DNA from: Chitinophaga sp. 180180018-3
Lineage (GTDB): Bacteria; Bacteroidota; Bacteroidia; Chitinophagales; Chitinophagaceae
Length of the DNA: 64,000 nt
Reading direction: 5' to 3'
Assembly (NCBI RefSeq): GCF_037893185.1
Contig: NZ_CP140772.1
Span: 1,302,001-1,366,000, forward strand
Shown: in pieces, positions 44,252 through 52,669 of the stretch
Layout of the letters: the number at the start of each line of letters is the position of its first letter
How positions within the stretch are numbered: the stretch's first letter is position 1
The notes under the pieces: generated by a model
What the model was told of the DNA's origin: nothing
The model's input: only the letters and a program-made list of their open reading frames with translations
The model's database searches: none
Translations under genes and position numbers: made by a program

Positions 44252-44866
44252 ATGAGCCGTATTGATGCTGCTATGGCGTCCTGGCAAGACCGCGAAAAGC
44301 ATTACCGACAACGCTATGGTGAAGGTCTTGAAAACAGCCGTGCCTTCGCCAAAGTGAAACTCAAAGCCTGGAAACGAACCTTGCGCGAAACACGCGGGCT
44401 GAAACTAACGGAACAGGAGAAGGACGACCGTAACATCCTGAAATCGCAAACCCGCGACCTGGAAAGAAAACTTACACCCAATCCCGTGCTTCGATTTGTA
44501 AAACGGGTAGTAGAACGCACCCAAGAAGTTGCTGTTGCGGCCTGGGGACTTGCTGTTCGTGCTATCGAGAACCGCAGAAACAAGAATACCGCTGATGTAT
44601 TGAACACCGCACAGGTAGATTATGCGCAGGGCCGTAACAATGGTACGCCTTCGCCTTCTGCGTCCAATGCTCAAACGCAAGACCAGGCGCCCAGGGAATT
44701 ACCTGCTCCGGCACCAGCGCAGCATCAACGGTCAACGCCTATCACCGGATCAGATAATCCGCAGGTATCCTTTACCAATACTCACCAGAACCGCCTGGCG
44801 CTAAGAAAAACACACCGCCAACGCACCGTTCTGGCTGCGAGTACAGGTAAATCACAATCACTGTAA
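44252..44866 (+). CDS. Basic hypothetical protein after traN
   Basis: A 204-residue, strongly basic protein. The first 110 residues are helical and Arg/Lys rich (FAKVKLKAWKRTLRETRGLK), the rest is a Pro/Gln/Thr-rich, probably disordered tail ending in TGKSQSL. No signal peptide. In CTnDOT-like elements traO, traP and traQ follow traN; this protein does not show their features to my eye. Possibly a DNA- or relaxosome-associated protein. Confidence 0.55.
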   Translation: MSRIDAAMASWQDREKHYRQRYGEGLENSRAFAKVKLKAWKRTLRETRGLKLTEQEKDDRNILKSQTRDLERKLTPNPVLRFVKRVVERTQEVAVAAWGLAVRAIENRRNKNTADVLNTAQVDYAQGRNNGTPSPSASNAQTQDQAPRELPAPAPAQHQRSTPITGSDNPQVSFTNTHQNRLALRKTHRQRTVLAASTGKSQSL

Positions 44867-44878
44867 AAAAATAGCTTT

Positions 44879-46183
44879 ATGGAACAGAACAGGGAAGAAA
44901 ACGTGGAAAAGCTCTTGCAGGAATTTGACCGTATGGGCATTCCCCGTGCAAAATTTGAAAAAGATATACGTACAGCCATTGACGATGGCCTCGGTCAATT
45001 TGCCATGTATGAAACCTTTGAGCGCGGTGACAAATACATGGATATGGAAATCCGTGTAGACTACAATAAAAAATTGGAACGGCATAGCCTTTCCGCGGTG
45101 GAAGCGTCCATTACGGATGTTAAAGTGCCTTCGGAAATCGCTAATTCAACTCATTTCAAAGAGGTGGAATTTTTGTTGCAATACCCGCCGTCTGTTGACA
45201 TGACACAACCAAACGCGCAGGAGCTCTACAATGAGCGTGCGGCTGAACATGGCCGACAGATCGCCTCTACGATGCAGATGCTGCACAACGAGGCGCCGGA
45301 AATCTTTGATGTAATTGTTGCAAAATACAATCCCATTACGCCGTTTGAAATCAGTCCCGAAAGAGCAGCAGGCATTGAAAAGGTGATCCAGGATAATACC
45401 GTAACAGCCACGTTTAGCTCATACTATAAACTACAGCCGGACGAAATGTTCAACCTGTTAACGGTGGAAAATTCCTACGTGCAAAAGCGGTTGTATAAAA
45501 AGGCACCGGAAGGCCAACCATCGAACTTCATCGGTTGGGTACAGCCCATATTGAACCAGGTGCATGAAAGCGGGGTAACACAGATGAAACTGGCAAATGA
45601 TTTTCCAATTACCGAGAAACTTTTGAGCCTGAACCTGGTGGAAGTGGTGGATGCCGCGAAGTTCAAGTTCCTGGATACAGAATTGCGTAGGGGCGGCACC
45701 GTAGTGGTGAACAATCTCAATAAAACGGGCGATGCAAGAATCCTTATTAAAGCTGATCCTGATAATGGAAGCATTCAACTAACCTCTTTGAAAACCGGTA
45801 AGATCCTTCCGCATAATGATTACCGTAAAGACCAAATGGTTATAATTCAAACTGCGGAAGGAAGCGTGGTAGTGGGTAAGAAAGAAGCGCCTGAACATTT
45901 TGAGCCCAAAGCGTCAGTTACCGTACCGCGTGAAAATACCCTGCAAAAAAAAAGAGAACAACCGGCTGGCACAGCACAAAAAACTGAACCGGATGTTACT
46001 GCTAATCCCGCAGTAGGGAAGGAAGGGCCAGCGGTGGGGGCCGAAAATTCTGTAAAAACGACACCCGTGGAACAACCTCACCAGGAAGGGCAAAAAGGAG
46101 CAAAGGAACTTAATGGCCGTTCCGGCAAAAAGGTACGCGAGGTAAAAGCAGACACCGGTAGAAGCCAGCGAAAACATGCTTGA
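44879..46183 (+). CDS. Large hypothetical ICE protein
   Basis: A 434-residue soluble protein starting 12 bases after the previous gene. The N-terminal 250 residues are helical. Residues 250-340 form a beta-rich domain (LRRGGTVVVNNLNKTGDARI, HNDYRKDQMVIIQTAEGSVV), and the last 100 residues are a low-complexity Glu/Lys/Pro/Gly tail. It ends at a hairpin terminator, so it closes the tra transcript. Not recognised. Confidence 0.65.
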   Translation: MEQNREENVEKLLQEFDRMGIPRAKFEKDIRTAIDDGLGQFAMYETFERGDKYMDMEIRVDYNKKLERHSLSAVEASITDVKVPSEIANSTHFKEVEFLLQYPPSVDMTQPNAQELYNERAAEHGRQIASTMQMLHNEAPEIFDVIVAKYNPITPFEISPERAAGIEKVIQDNTVTATFSSYYKLQPDEMFNLLTVENSYVQKRLYKKAPEGQPSNFIGWVQPILNQVHESGVTQMKLANDFPITEKLLSLNLVEVVDAAKFKFLDTELRRGGTVVVNNLNKTGDARILIKADPDNGSIQLTSLKTGKILPHNDYRKDQMVIIQTAEGSVVVGKKEAPEHFEPKASVTVPRENTLQKKREQPAGTAQKTEPDVTANPAVGKEGPAVGAENSVKTTPVEQPHQEGQKGAKELNGRSGKKVREVKADTGRSQRKHA

Positions 46184-46241
46184 TTTTTTTGGTGTCAGCG
46201 TTTACTGGCTGTTCAGCCCCCGTTGCGACGCTCCGTTCATC

Positions 46242-46277
46242 GTCTGCCCGCTGTTTTGCGGCGGGCAGACATTTTTT
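46242..46277 (+). terminator. Rho-independent terminator at the end of the tra operon
   Basis: GTCTGCCCGC (46242-46251), a 9-base loop, GCGGGCAGAC (46261-46270), then TTTTTT at 46272-46277. A strong 10-bp GC-rich stem with a T run, 58 bases after the last stop. Confidence 0.85.
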
Positions 46278-46296
46278 ACTATTTTCCGTTTGTTGT

Positions 46297-46797
46297 ATGT
46301 ACACTTTAGCTATTCAGTTCTATCCGCATAAACCAGAAATGCCCCCGGCTACGGAAACCACGGCGCCAACGGAAACCTTCACACAATACCGCTCCCTGCA
46401 TAAAGCAATGGGCGCCGTACAGGCTTTCGATATGCGTGAGTTTATTCCTGAACTTTCCCAGGAACTACGCCTTGCGCGGCAACTAAAAACGGCTGCCATC
46501 CTCGATGAAAGTGCCAACGTTCTACTTACTGTACGCTATTTTGACCAGTACGAGAATATCGGGATGCCACCCGGTATCTACCTGAACATGCGGCCTTCAA
46601 TGTATTCCCTGGAGAGCTTTGAAAAACTTTCCCGTTTTCCCCTTTCTTCCTATAAGGCAATGGGGCCACGGGAAGAACATTTTCTGCTGCATACCAAAGA
46701 GGAGCTGGTAAAAAAACAGCACTCCATAATTGATAAGCATTATCATCATACGCCCCGCAAAGTAAAGTCGGATCGCAATTCGCATTTAAAACCCTAA
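46297..46797 (+). CDS. Hypothetical ICE protein, paralogue of the next gene
   Basis: A 166-residue protein from ATG 46297, the first Met after the terminator; the frame to 46180 would run through the terminator and is rejected. It contains FDMREFIPELSQELRLARQL and MPPGIYLNMRPSMYSLESFE, both matching the following gene (DMRMLVPQLALNFKL and LPEGIYLNINTNAISVKDFE). No signal peptide. Family unknown; the pair is a tandem duplication. Confidence 0.65.
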   Translation: MYTLAIQFYPHKPEMPPATETTAPTETFTQYRSLHKAMGAVQAFDMREFIPELSQELRLARQLKTAAILDESANVLLTVRYFDQYENIGMPPGIYLNMRPSMYSLESFEKLSRFPLSSYKAMGPREEHFLLHTKEELVKKQHSIIDKHYHHTPRKVKSDRNSHLKP

Positions 46798-46798
46798 A

Positions 46799-47308
46799 AT
46801 GCCAGTGATGAAATATGATGTGGTATGTTCAGTGAGGAACCTGGAAAAGATGTGGTATAATGAAAAGGGTATGCCTTCACAAACCATCATTGTAGACAGC
46901 TTTCATAATTTAAAACATGCGGCTGCCTGGATGGAAAAAATTGACATGCGTATGCTGGTGCCGCAACTTGCACTCAACTTTAAACTGCCCGCTTTTATTC
47001 AGGAACTGGCACTGGCAAAACACCGTCAGGAGCTGCTGGCTACAAAACTGTATATGCCGGAAAACAAATGGCGCCACCTGCCGGAAGGAATTTACCTGAA
47101 CATCAATACAAATGCTATCAGCGTAAAGGATTTTGAAAAAAAAAGCGGCCTGTATCTTTCCCGTGAGCGTAACCTGCACGGCGATGAAAAAACATTTTTA
47201 GCTACTACCACCAAAGACCTGATCCAACAGGAAATTGAAACACTTAGGAAACACCTGTTTGTGCGGCTTATACGGCCAGATGAAAATAAAGGTATAACGT
47301 TGAACTAA
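46799..47308 (+). CDS. Hypothetical ICE protein, paralogue of the previous gene
   Basis: A 169-residue soluble protein starting two bases after the preceding stop (coupled). It shares with it the Met-Arg start of a helix, the xLPxGIYLNxN segment and the C-terminal TTKDLIQQEIETLRKHLF. Function not recognised. It is followed by a structured, noncoding region and a terminator. Confidence 0.65.
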   Translation: MPVMKYDVVCSVRNLEKMWYNEKGMPSQTIIVDSFHNLKHAAAWMEKIDMRMLVPQLALNFKLPAFIQELALAKHRQELLATKLYMPENKWRHLPEGIYLNINTNAISVKDFEKKSGLYLSRERNLHGDEKTFLATTTKDLIQQEIETLRKHLFVRLIRPDENKGITLN

Positions 47309-47311
47309 ACT

Positions 47312-47418
47312 ATTAGGCTCGAAGAGGACCCCGGCTCTGCAGGAGTGCAACCGGTGAAGCAATACAGCCTAATCAGGGATAAGTAAGGGCGCGTCCGAAA
47401 GGATAGCGCCCTTTTTTT
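47312..47418 (+). ncRNA. Candidate structured RNA ending in a terminator
   Basis: ATTAGGCT at 47312-47319 pairs with AGCCTAAT at 47366-47373, enclosing about 46 bases. Inside, CCGG...CCGG and TGCA-GGAG-TGCA can form a small hairpin. A short linker leads to a terminator: GGGCGC-G-TCC, tetraloop GAAA, GGA-TA-GCGCCC, then seven T at 47412-47418. A closed stem with internal hairpins directly before a terminator is the layout of a riboswitch or small RNA. No known class is recognised, and it may instead be the 3' UTR of the upstream gene. Confidence 0.45.
47387..47418 (+). terminator. Rho-independent terminator with GNRA loop
   Basis: Stem GGGCGC(G)TCC / GGA(TA)GCGCCC capped by a GAAA tetraloop and followed by seven T. 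It ends the 46297-47308 transcript or the candidate RNA before it. Confidence 0.85.
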
Positions 47419-47739
47419 ATGCCTTTTATTTCACAAATGAAGATGCCAGTACCAATATATTCTAAAATGGCCTTTCACTCACCCTTTTCGCGAAGTTAAT
47501 GCACGGTGGATGCCTCCGAACAAGGAGTCTTAAAAAAAATCTCCACCCCTTTCTCTCGCTCTCTTCCCATCTCTTTCACTGCGGTTGTCGCACCTCATGA
47601 TGGCCCGGCGCCTTCGCCGGGTAGTATTTTTTTTAAAGTCCTCGTTCTCCAGCATCCCCCGTGAATTGGCTGGTCGCTACGGGTATGTGGAAGGCGGCAG
47701 GCGTTCACTACGGCTTTAAAAAACTTTAAAAACATCATT
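47419..47739. other. Gene-free stretch
   Basis: 321 bases with no convincing gene. The segment 47496-47520 by chance resembles the 5' end of 23S rRNA (see rejected items). The last 40 bases are A/T rich before ATG 47740 and probably contain its translation start region. I see no other structure. Confidence 0.4.
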
Positions 47740-47952
47740 ATGAAACGACACACTTTTTCACTCGTCGCGCTCATGCAAACAAGCTGGCAGATCCAGCGCG
47801 CGAAACATGTTTCCCGCGCTAAGGCCCTCACCAGCGCATGGGCCATTTTTCAGAATGCGGATATAATGGTTTATCACCTGGCGCGCAAGCACTCGCGCAA
47901 AGGCATTGACCCGGCCCGCACTGCTCAACACCTCACTTTGTTCACCGCATAA
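47740..47952 (+). CDS. Small basic hypothetical protein
   Basis: A 70-residue helical, basic protein (LVALMQTSWQIQRAKHVSRA). It opens a GC-rich run of small genes on the same strand with short gaps; the next ATG follows 12 bases after its stop. No signal peptide. Such small proteins are common in ICE leading regions; function unknown. Confidence 0.6.
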   Translation: MKRHTFSLVALMQTSWQIQRAKHVSRAKALTSAWAIFQNADIMVYHLARKHSRKGIDPARTAQHLTLFTA

Positions 47953-47964
47953 ACCGCCCACCTC

Positions 47965-48441
47965 ATGCAGTACTTTAAAAATTGCTCCACGATCGACGAA
48001 ATAAAAGCCCTTTACAGGGAACTGGCAAAAACGCACCACCCCGACAGGGGCGGAGATACCGCCACCATGCAGGCCATTAATAGGGAATACGCGGAAGCCT
48101 GCGCCGCCATTTACCGGGGCGCTGATCTTTCCGACGCCGAGCAGGAAGAAGCGATCACCGAAACAGAGCGTTACCGCGAAACGCTCGAAAAAATTATTCA
48201 CCTGGAAGGCGTCATCATTGAACTGGTGGGCCTTTGGATTTGGGTATCCGGCAACACCTACGCCGTACGCAAAGAGCTAAAAGCCGCCGGGCTTTTTTAT
48301 GCTTCCAAAAAACAATGCTGGTACTACCGGCCGGAAGAATACAAATGTTTACACGGCGGTAACCTCACACTAGAGCAGATTAAAAACCGCTATGGCAGCC
48401 AAACCATCGCCCGCAACACGCGCCCGCTGCTAACCCATTAA
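47965..48441 (+). CDS. J-domain protein
   Basis: A 158-residue protein. A J-domain occupies about residues 8-55 with the HPD motif that stimulates Hsp70 ATPase (LYRELAKTHHPDRGGDTATM). The C-terminal half (LWIWVSGNTYAVRKELKAAG and CWYYRPEEYK) is of the type seen in ICE-encoded DnaJ-like proteins and is probably DNA or partner binding. It would recruit host DnaK. A second, shorter J-domain protein is encoded at 49211. Confidence 0.85.
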   Translation: MQYFKNCSTIDEIKALYRELAKTHHPDRGGDTATMQAINREYAEACAAIYRGADLSDAEQEEAITETERYRETLEKIIHLEGVIIELVGLWIWVSGNTYAVRKELKAAGLFYASKKQCWYYRPEEYKCLHGGNLTLEQIKNRYGSQTIARNTRPLLTH

Positions 48442-48479
48442 AAACACCCTTCCATTTTTTCACTTCAAAATAATACACG

Positions 48480-48911
48480 ATGAAAAATTTGAATCAATCC
48501 GCTACAAAAGTGTTTTGCACCCTCCTGGACAAAGCAAACAACAGTTTCCACGAATTTAAAAGCGAGGGGTTTATGCCCCTCATTCTTTCCAAAGTCGGCC
48601 CCCTGCATGGCGACGGCGAAACACACACCGCCGACATTTACCAGCTCGCGCACACCTTCTTACAATACGGCGATACAATGCACGATCCCGCTATGGATTT
48701 TATTGTTATGGGCTATGCAAAAGGCTGCAACCCTAAAACGGTAATTATCTGCCCCGCATCCTTTCGCCAGGATACTACCGGCCATTACCGCGAAAGTGTG
48801 CGCTTTAACGGCAGCAGCTTTGGCGGTTTCTATCCGCGTGAACAAGCCGACCAAACCTATTTCGCCAATATCTGGCTGCGCAACATCAAGCAACAAGGCT
48901 TTTTACAATAA
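48480..48911 (+). CDS. Hypothetical ICE protein (DUF6908-like)
   Basis: A 143-residue soluble protein with a helical start and a beta-rich second half (FIVMGYAKGCNPKTVIICPA). It fits from memory the DUF6908 family found in Bacteroidetes mobile elements; that name is not verified. Function unknown. It lies between the J-domain protein and the SWIM protein on the same strand. Confidence 0.6.
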   Translation: MKNLNQSATKVFCTLLDKANNSFHEFKSEGFMPLILSKVGPLHGDGETHTADIYQLAHTFLQYGDTMHDPAMDFIVMGYAKGCNPKTVIICPASFRQDTTGHYRESVRFNGSSFGGFYPREQADQTYFANIWLRNIKQQGFLQ

Positions 48912-48967
48912 CAGATCCGGGGGCGCCCCGGCGCCCTCTCATTTTCTCACACTAAATAATGTAAACC

Positions 48968-49198
48968 ATGATTACCATTTATGTAAATGCAGAACTGCAA
49001 TTACCGGATAACGACCAATGGCAAAACCGGTTCAACATCAGGAGCGCCAGCTCTAACCGCCTCTATATAATCGCTCAAAACATCAAAAAAAGACATTGGG
49101 TATGTAGCTGCCCCGGCTGGAAGGCGCACCGCCATTGCAAGCACCTGGACGCTCTCAACTTACCCGGTAAAGAAATCCTTTTGAAGTCAACATTATAA
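48968..49198 (+). CDS. SWIM zinc-finger protein
   Basis: A 76-residue protein with a CxC...CxH motif (WVCSCPGWKAHRHCKHLDAL), the SWIM zinc-binding signature. SWIM fingers bind DNA or proteins and occur in transposases and helicase accessories. Here the protein is essentially only the finger plus a short beta lead-in. It is followed after 12 bases by the second J-domain gene. Confidence 0.75.
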   Translation: MITIYVNAELQLPDNDQWQNRFNIRSASSNRLYIIAQNIKKRHWVCSCPGWKAHRHCKHLDALNLPGKEILLKSTL

Positions 49199-49210
49199 AC
49201 CACTAACACC

Positions 49211-49519
49211 ATGGCAAAATCATTTTTAGACGGTTACCAAACCTACGACACCGGCGACGGCTACGGCGATGCAAACCAGTGGAAAGGGGCATTTAAAGAC
49301 CGCATGAGCAAAGAAGATGCCACCGCCTTTTTTCAGGGCCAAGCGCAAACACCCCACGAAGTACTGAACATACCATCAGACGCCAGCCCCGCGGCCATAA
49401 AAAAAGCATTTCGGCAACTGATGATGCAGTGGCACCCCGACCGCAACCCGGACCGCGCAGCAGAGGCGGAAGAAATGAGCAAAAAGATCATTGCTGCTTA
49501 CACCCTCTTAACCAGTTAA
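49211..49519 (+). CDS. J-domain protein (short)
   Basis: A 102-residue protein. The J-domain is at about 52-102 with HPD in FRQLMMQWHPDRNPDRAAEA and the typical start HEVLNIPSDASPAAIKKAF. The first 50 residues are Gly/Asp-rich and unlike known DnaJ. No G/F or zinc domain. Together with 47965-48441 the ICE encodes two Hsp70 co-chaperones. Confidence 0.85.
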   Translation: MAKSFLDGYQTYDTGDGYGDANQWKGAFKDRMSKEDATAFFQGQAQTPHEVLNIPSDASPAAIKKAFRQLMMQWHPDRNPDRAAEAEEMSKKIIAAYTLLTS

Positions 49520-49529
49520 TCCACCCGCT

Positions 49530-49739
49530 ATGCAGAAAAACAAACAAGTCAAGCACACCCACGGGATGGAATGGTTCCGCTTCACCCTCCGCCACGACCG
49601 CGGCACGACCCGCCTAACCATCGGCCCATCTTCGGGCCTGATGGCGGCCATTGCACAACTGCTTTGCCTCGAAGGCTGCCCGCTTTGCGCCATTGAGCGC
49701 ATCCGCCAAGTTCGCTCACCTAAAAAAAGGAAATGGTAA
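49530..49739 (+). CDS. Small hypothetical protein
   Basis: A 69-residue protein (MQKNKQVKHTHGMEWFRFTL; basic end RSPKKRKW). It begins 10 bases after the J-domain gene on the same strand. The GC-rich antisense frame is not credible. Function unknown; basic ends suggest nucleic acid contact. Confidence 0.5.
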   Translation: MQKNKQVKHTHGMEWFRFTLRHDRGTTRLTIGPSSGLMAAIAQLLCLEGCPLCAIERIRQVRSPKKRKW

Positions 49740-49785
49740 CACTTAAAGCGGCCGCGCCTCCGCCGCCTACTGGCGCACTTCTTCC

Positions 49786-49995
49786 ATGCAAACATATCAT
49801 TTTCAAATAATCGTACTCGGTTACCGGACGCCCTCGGCCTTTATCCCTGCGTATTCCCGGCGCTTTAAAAGTCGCAAAAAAGCCGAAGCGCTCGCCCTTC
49901 GCACCGCGTGCTTTTACAAAGCAGAGGTAAGGCTAACGACCGGCAAACAGCCGAGCAGCGGCACTTCCCATTATTTCCGCCATCCCAATTTTTAA
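49786..49995 (+). CDS. Small hypothetical protein
   Basis: A 69-residue basic protein (YSRRFKSRKKAEALALRTAC). It ends 17 bases before the DUF3560 gene. A different frame starting at 49908 overlaps it, but that frame is the upstream extension of DUF3560 and not needed. Function unknown. Confidence 0.5.
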   Translation: MQTYHFQIIVLGYRTPSAFIPAYSRRFKSRKKAEALALRTACFYKAEVRLTTGKQPSSGTSHYFRHPNF

Positions 49996-50012
49996 AACAA
50001 AAACATACATAT

Positions 50013-50795
50013 ATGAAACACAATTATCACGAAAGAAAACAACGGCGCATAGACTACGCCAGAGAGCAAGCCGCCAAAAGCGAACAGGAATCTACCCGCC
50101 GTTACAATACGGCTGATGAAATCAGTAGTTTCATTCCTCCCGGTCAGCCGATACTGGTAGGCCATCACTCCGAAAAGCGCCACCGCCGCGACCTGGAGAA
50201 GATCAACAACAACATGCGCAAAAGCATCGAAGCGACACAAAAAGCTGCCTACTATGAGGATAAAGCGGAATCCATCGAAAAAAATACCGCTATATCTTCC
50301 GACAACCCGGACGCGCTGGACCTGCTGAAAAATAAGTTAGAACGGCTTACCGCTATGCAGGAATTCATGAAGCTAACCAATAAGTATATTAAGAAAGGCG
50401 ATAAAGCTGCATTCCTGCAACTCCCCGGTGCCACAGAGGCCCTTTGGACAGAGCTTACCAGTGCCACCAGCCGGTGGGATATAGGCTATCCGCGCTACCG
50501 GTTAAGTAATAACAATGCCGTGATACGCACTACCAAACAGCGTATTGCCCAATTGGAAAAACTGGCAGCCCTCACCACGCAGGAATTTACTTTTAAGGGC
50601 GTGCGCATCGTGCAGAATGTAGAAGTCAACCGCCTGCAATTGATCTTTCCCGGCAAACCCGCCGAAGCGGTGCGCGAGGCGCTTCGCCATAGTGGCTTTA
50701 TATTTTGCCGGGAGGAAATGGCCTGGCAGCGCCAACTGAACAATGCCGGTTTTTATGCTGCCAAATCTTTTTTACGGGAATATAACCCCGAATAA
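50013..50795 (+). CDS. DUF3560 domain protein
   Basis: A 260-residue protein from ATG 50013; the frame extends to 49908, but the upstream part overlaps the previous gene. It has the DUF3560 core AAYYEDKAESIEKNTAISSD followed by DALDLLKNKLERLTAMQEFM and a C-terminal AWQRQLNNAGFYAAKSFL. DUF3560 proteins are frequent in conjugative elements and plasmids; the biochemical role is unknown. It is followed by a strong hairpin at 50799-50830. Confidence 0.85.
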   Translation: MKHNYHERKQRRIDYAREQAAKSEQESTRRYNTADEISSFIPPGQPILVGHHSEKRHRRDLEKINNNMRKSIEATQKAAYYEDKAESIEKNTAISSDNPDALDLLKNKLERLTAMQEFMKLTNKYIKKGDKAAFLQLPGATEALWTELTSATSRWDIGYPRYRLSNNNAVIRTTKQRIAQLEKLAALTTQEFTFKGVRIVQNVEVNRLQLIFPGKPAEAVREALRHSGFIFCREEMAWQRQLNNAGFYAAKSFLREYNPE

Positions 50796-50798
50796 TCC

Positions 50799-50830
50799 AA
50801 CAGCGGGCGCCGCTGCCGGTGCCCGCTGTT
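50799..50830 (+). terminator. Strong hairpin after the DUF3560 gene
   Basis: AACAGCGGGC at 50799-50808 pairs perfectly with GCCCGCTGTT at 50821-50830 over a 12-base loop. There is only a weak T-rich tail, so it may be an attenuator, a 3' stabilising hairpin or an inefficient terminator between two cotranscribed genes. Confidence 0.5.
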
Positions 50831-50853
50831 ATTCACCTTTAAACTACATCACT

Positions 50854-51396
50854 ATGTCAATTATACTGATCAGTTTAGCCTATTGGGAGAAAACCGTCTT
50901 ACAAAAACTGGCGCCCGGCTCTAAAATATTTTTGGTGGTGCCGGTTGAAATGATCCGATCCCATACCACGGCCCCCGCCGTTGAGTTCTTTAAAATCATC
51001 AGCACCGACCCTTTGCGCTTCCAGGCCACTGTAATGTGGACCTTTGAAGGCTATGACGATGATCCCCGCGAGGTCTGCGATATTCCCGAAGTGCGGCGCT
51101 TTGTGCAATCGGTGGTGCAGGCGTTCCCGGAAATGCTGTTTTTCATGAACCAGGATGAAATTACCGGCCTGCCGGATTTTGACCACCTGTTTATGCTGAT
51201 GGTGGACAGCAGCCCCGTGATGGATGCAGGACCCGCTGGCATGTACGCCATCGACCTGCTGGGAGTGCGGGAGTTCTGGCAAATGTCATTAAAAGCCATT
51301 GCCGCCATGCTGGACAAACAGCAGTTTTCTAAATCAAATATTTATCAATTATTGAGGGGCCTCCGGCAGCGTTACCACGCAACCTTCGGCCAGTGA
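50854..51396 (+). CDS. Hypothetical ICE protein
   Basis: A 180-residue soluble protein from ATG 50854, which follows the hairpin; the frame reaching 50743 would overlap DUF3560 and the hairpin. Features include SIILISLAYWEKTVLQKLAP at the start and a helical end. Not recognised. It ends at another hairpin (51410-51441). Confidence 0.6.
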   Translation: MSIILISLAYWEKTVLQKLAPGSKIFLVVPVEMIRSHTTAPAVEFFKIISTDPLRFQATVMWTFEGYDDDPREVCDIPEVRRFVQSVVQAFPEMLFFMNQDEITGLPDFDHLFMLMVDSSPVMDAGPAGMYAIDLLGVREFWQMSLKAIAAMLDKQQFSKSNIYQLLRGLRQRYHATFGQ

Positions 51397-51409
51397 TAAC
51401 AAAAATGGC

Positions 51410-51446
51410 GGCGCGCAGCAGATAATTTTCTGTTGCGCGCCTTATT
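51410..51446 (+). terminator. Terminator-like hairpin
   Basis: GGCGCGC at 51410-51416 with GCGCGCC at 51435-51441, extended inward by CAGA/TCTG pairs, then TTATTTA. It ends the 47.7-51.4 kb small-gene run. Confidence 0.65.
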
Positions 51447-51579
51447 TACGGGTTGCCGGACCGCTTGTTCTCTCTTGGAGACCACTATTTATATGGAACA
51501 GCTCTTATCTTTTGAGCAGCTTCTTTCTTGATAGTCCGTCAAGAAAGAAGCAAAGAAGCGGCTTTTGCTCGCTCTTTCA

Positions 51580-52058
51580 TCAATCACTCATTGCCCTGCG
51601 GCGCCACCTGCCAAAGTTCAGCAGGTCACGCCCTTCAACTTCCCACAGTACTGCACGAAGTACGACAACACTGCAAACAGAATCTATAAACAGGATGATC
51701 GCGAGCCACACCGGTATTTCAGCTCCTATTTTTATGTGTTCAACATCAAAATTGGTTTTGGTGGTCAACCAATACGGGAGCCCGGCCACGATCAACAGAT
51801 CCAGGAAATAACGAAGAGGTTTCGCCACTCGCAGCTTTATTTTCTGTTGCACCTGGTAAATGAACATACACAGAAGGTAAACACCCGCAATAAATAAGGG
51901 GTTCAAAAACAAAACACCACCGCCACCCTGGCGTCCACCATCAGTTTGAGTAAATAGGCAATATCCAGTGAACAAATCCATGTAACAATGTACACGGTGT
52001 GAAATACCCTTGAATAGTTCGGCTGTTCCACCTTATGCTGTTGATTGTCCATTCCCAT
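51580..52058 (-). pseudogene. Small membrane protein split by a one-base frameshift in a homopolymer
   Basis: An N-terminal frame starts at ATG 52058 (or 52052), five bases after the preceding stop. It reads MGMDNQQHKVEQPNYSRVF and then two hydrophobic segments, reaching VAVVFCF and a TGA at about 51905. The adjacent frame continues naturally from there: LNPLFIAGVYLLCMFIYQV, then LRYFLDLLIVAGLPYWL, to 51580. Joining them at the run of five A at 51905-51909 (plus strand) gives one protein of about 158 residues with roughly four membrane helices. One base lost from the run would explain it. Other explanations are programmed slippage, phase variation or sequencing error. Confidence 0.6.
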
Positions 52059-52060
52059 AT

Positions 52061-52486
52061 TTATACTGCCGTAGAGTTGAAATAAGGGCTTTTTTTGCTG
52101 TCAATTTGCACCAGTAAACGCAGGCCCCCGGACGCTATAGCAAGGACGATGAAAGCGGCTGTAAAGCCTTTCCAATCAATATTCCAGTGTAAAGGATTCA
52201 ATGAGTGATAATAAAAGCACATGGCGATGTAAACAGCTATAAATCCAATTATATGCCCTGCGACAATACGCCAGGCAAATGGCCGTTTTCTTTTGCTGTG
52301 ATGGTCTATTAGACGAACGACCCAAAACATGGCATATAATCCCAACAGCAGCCCAGCCTGGCCGAGCGTGAACAGGCAGTGTTCTTTGAGCGTAGGCCGG
52401 AAGTCGAACCACCATATCAAGCCGCAGTTTGCCGATTCCGCAAAGGCAATAATGAGCAAAATATTCAAGCACAACTGTTTTGTCAT
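52061..52486 (-). CDS. Small four-helix membrane protein
   Basis: A 141-residue protein with hydrophobic segments at about 6-24, 40-58, 72-92 and 105-122 (IIGFIAVYIAMCFYY; AFIVLAIASGGLRLLV). No known motif. It is directly upstream of, and practically overlaps, the frameshifted membrane protein gene, so both were one operon. A 52-kb-region promoter is not evident. Possibly an effector pair; function unknown. Confidence 0.65.
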   Translation of the reverse strand: MTKQLCLNILLIIAFAESANCGLIWWFDFRPTLKEHCLFTLGQAGLLLGLYAMFWVVRLIDHHSKRKRPFAWRIVAGHIIGFIAVYIAMCFYYHSLNPLHWNIDWKGFTAAFIVLAIASGGLRLLVQIDSKKSPYFNSTAV

Positions 52487-52669
52487 CTTTCAGATAATTA
52501 AGGGAGGTTACTATCTAAGAGAGCAATGGGGTATAAAATTGGGTGAATAATCAAATAAAAATACACACTGTAAATATAAAATGTTACAAGTGTGCAGAAA
52601 TGCTTACTTTTCCATTTTCATAGGATAAGGTTTCGGTAAGGAACTGATTAGTAGGCCCTGTAAGGGGCC

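Noticed and set aside
46180..46296. Upstream extension of the gene starting at 46297
   Set aside because: It runs through a strong hairpin terminator and has no protein character.
47496..47520. GTTAATGCACGGTGGATGCC resembles the 5' end of 23S rRNA
   Set aside because: Only about 15-20 bases match and no rRNA sequence follows; taken as chance similarity.
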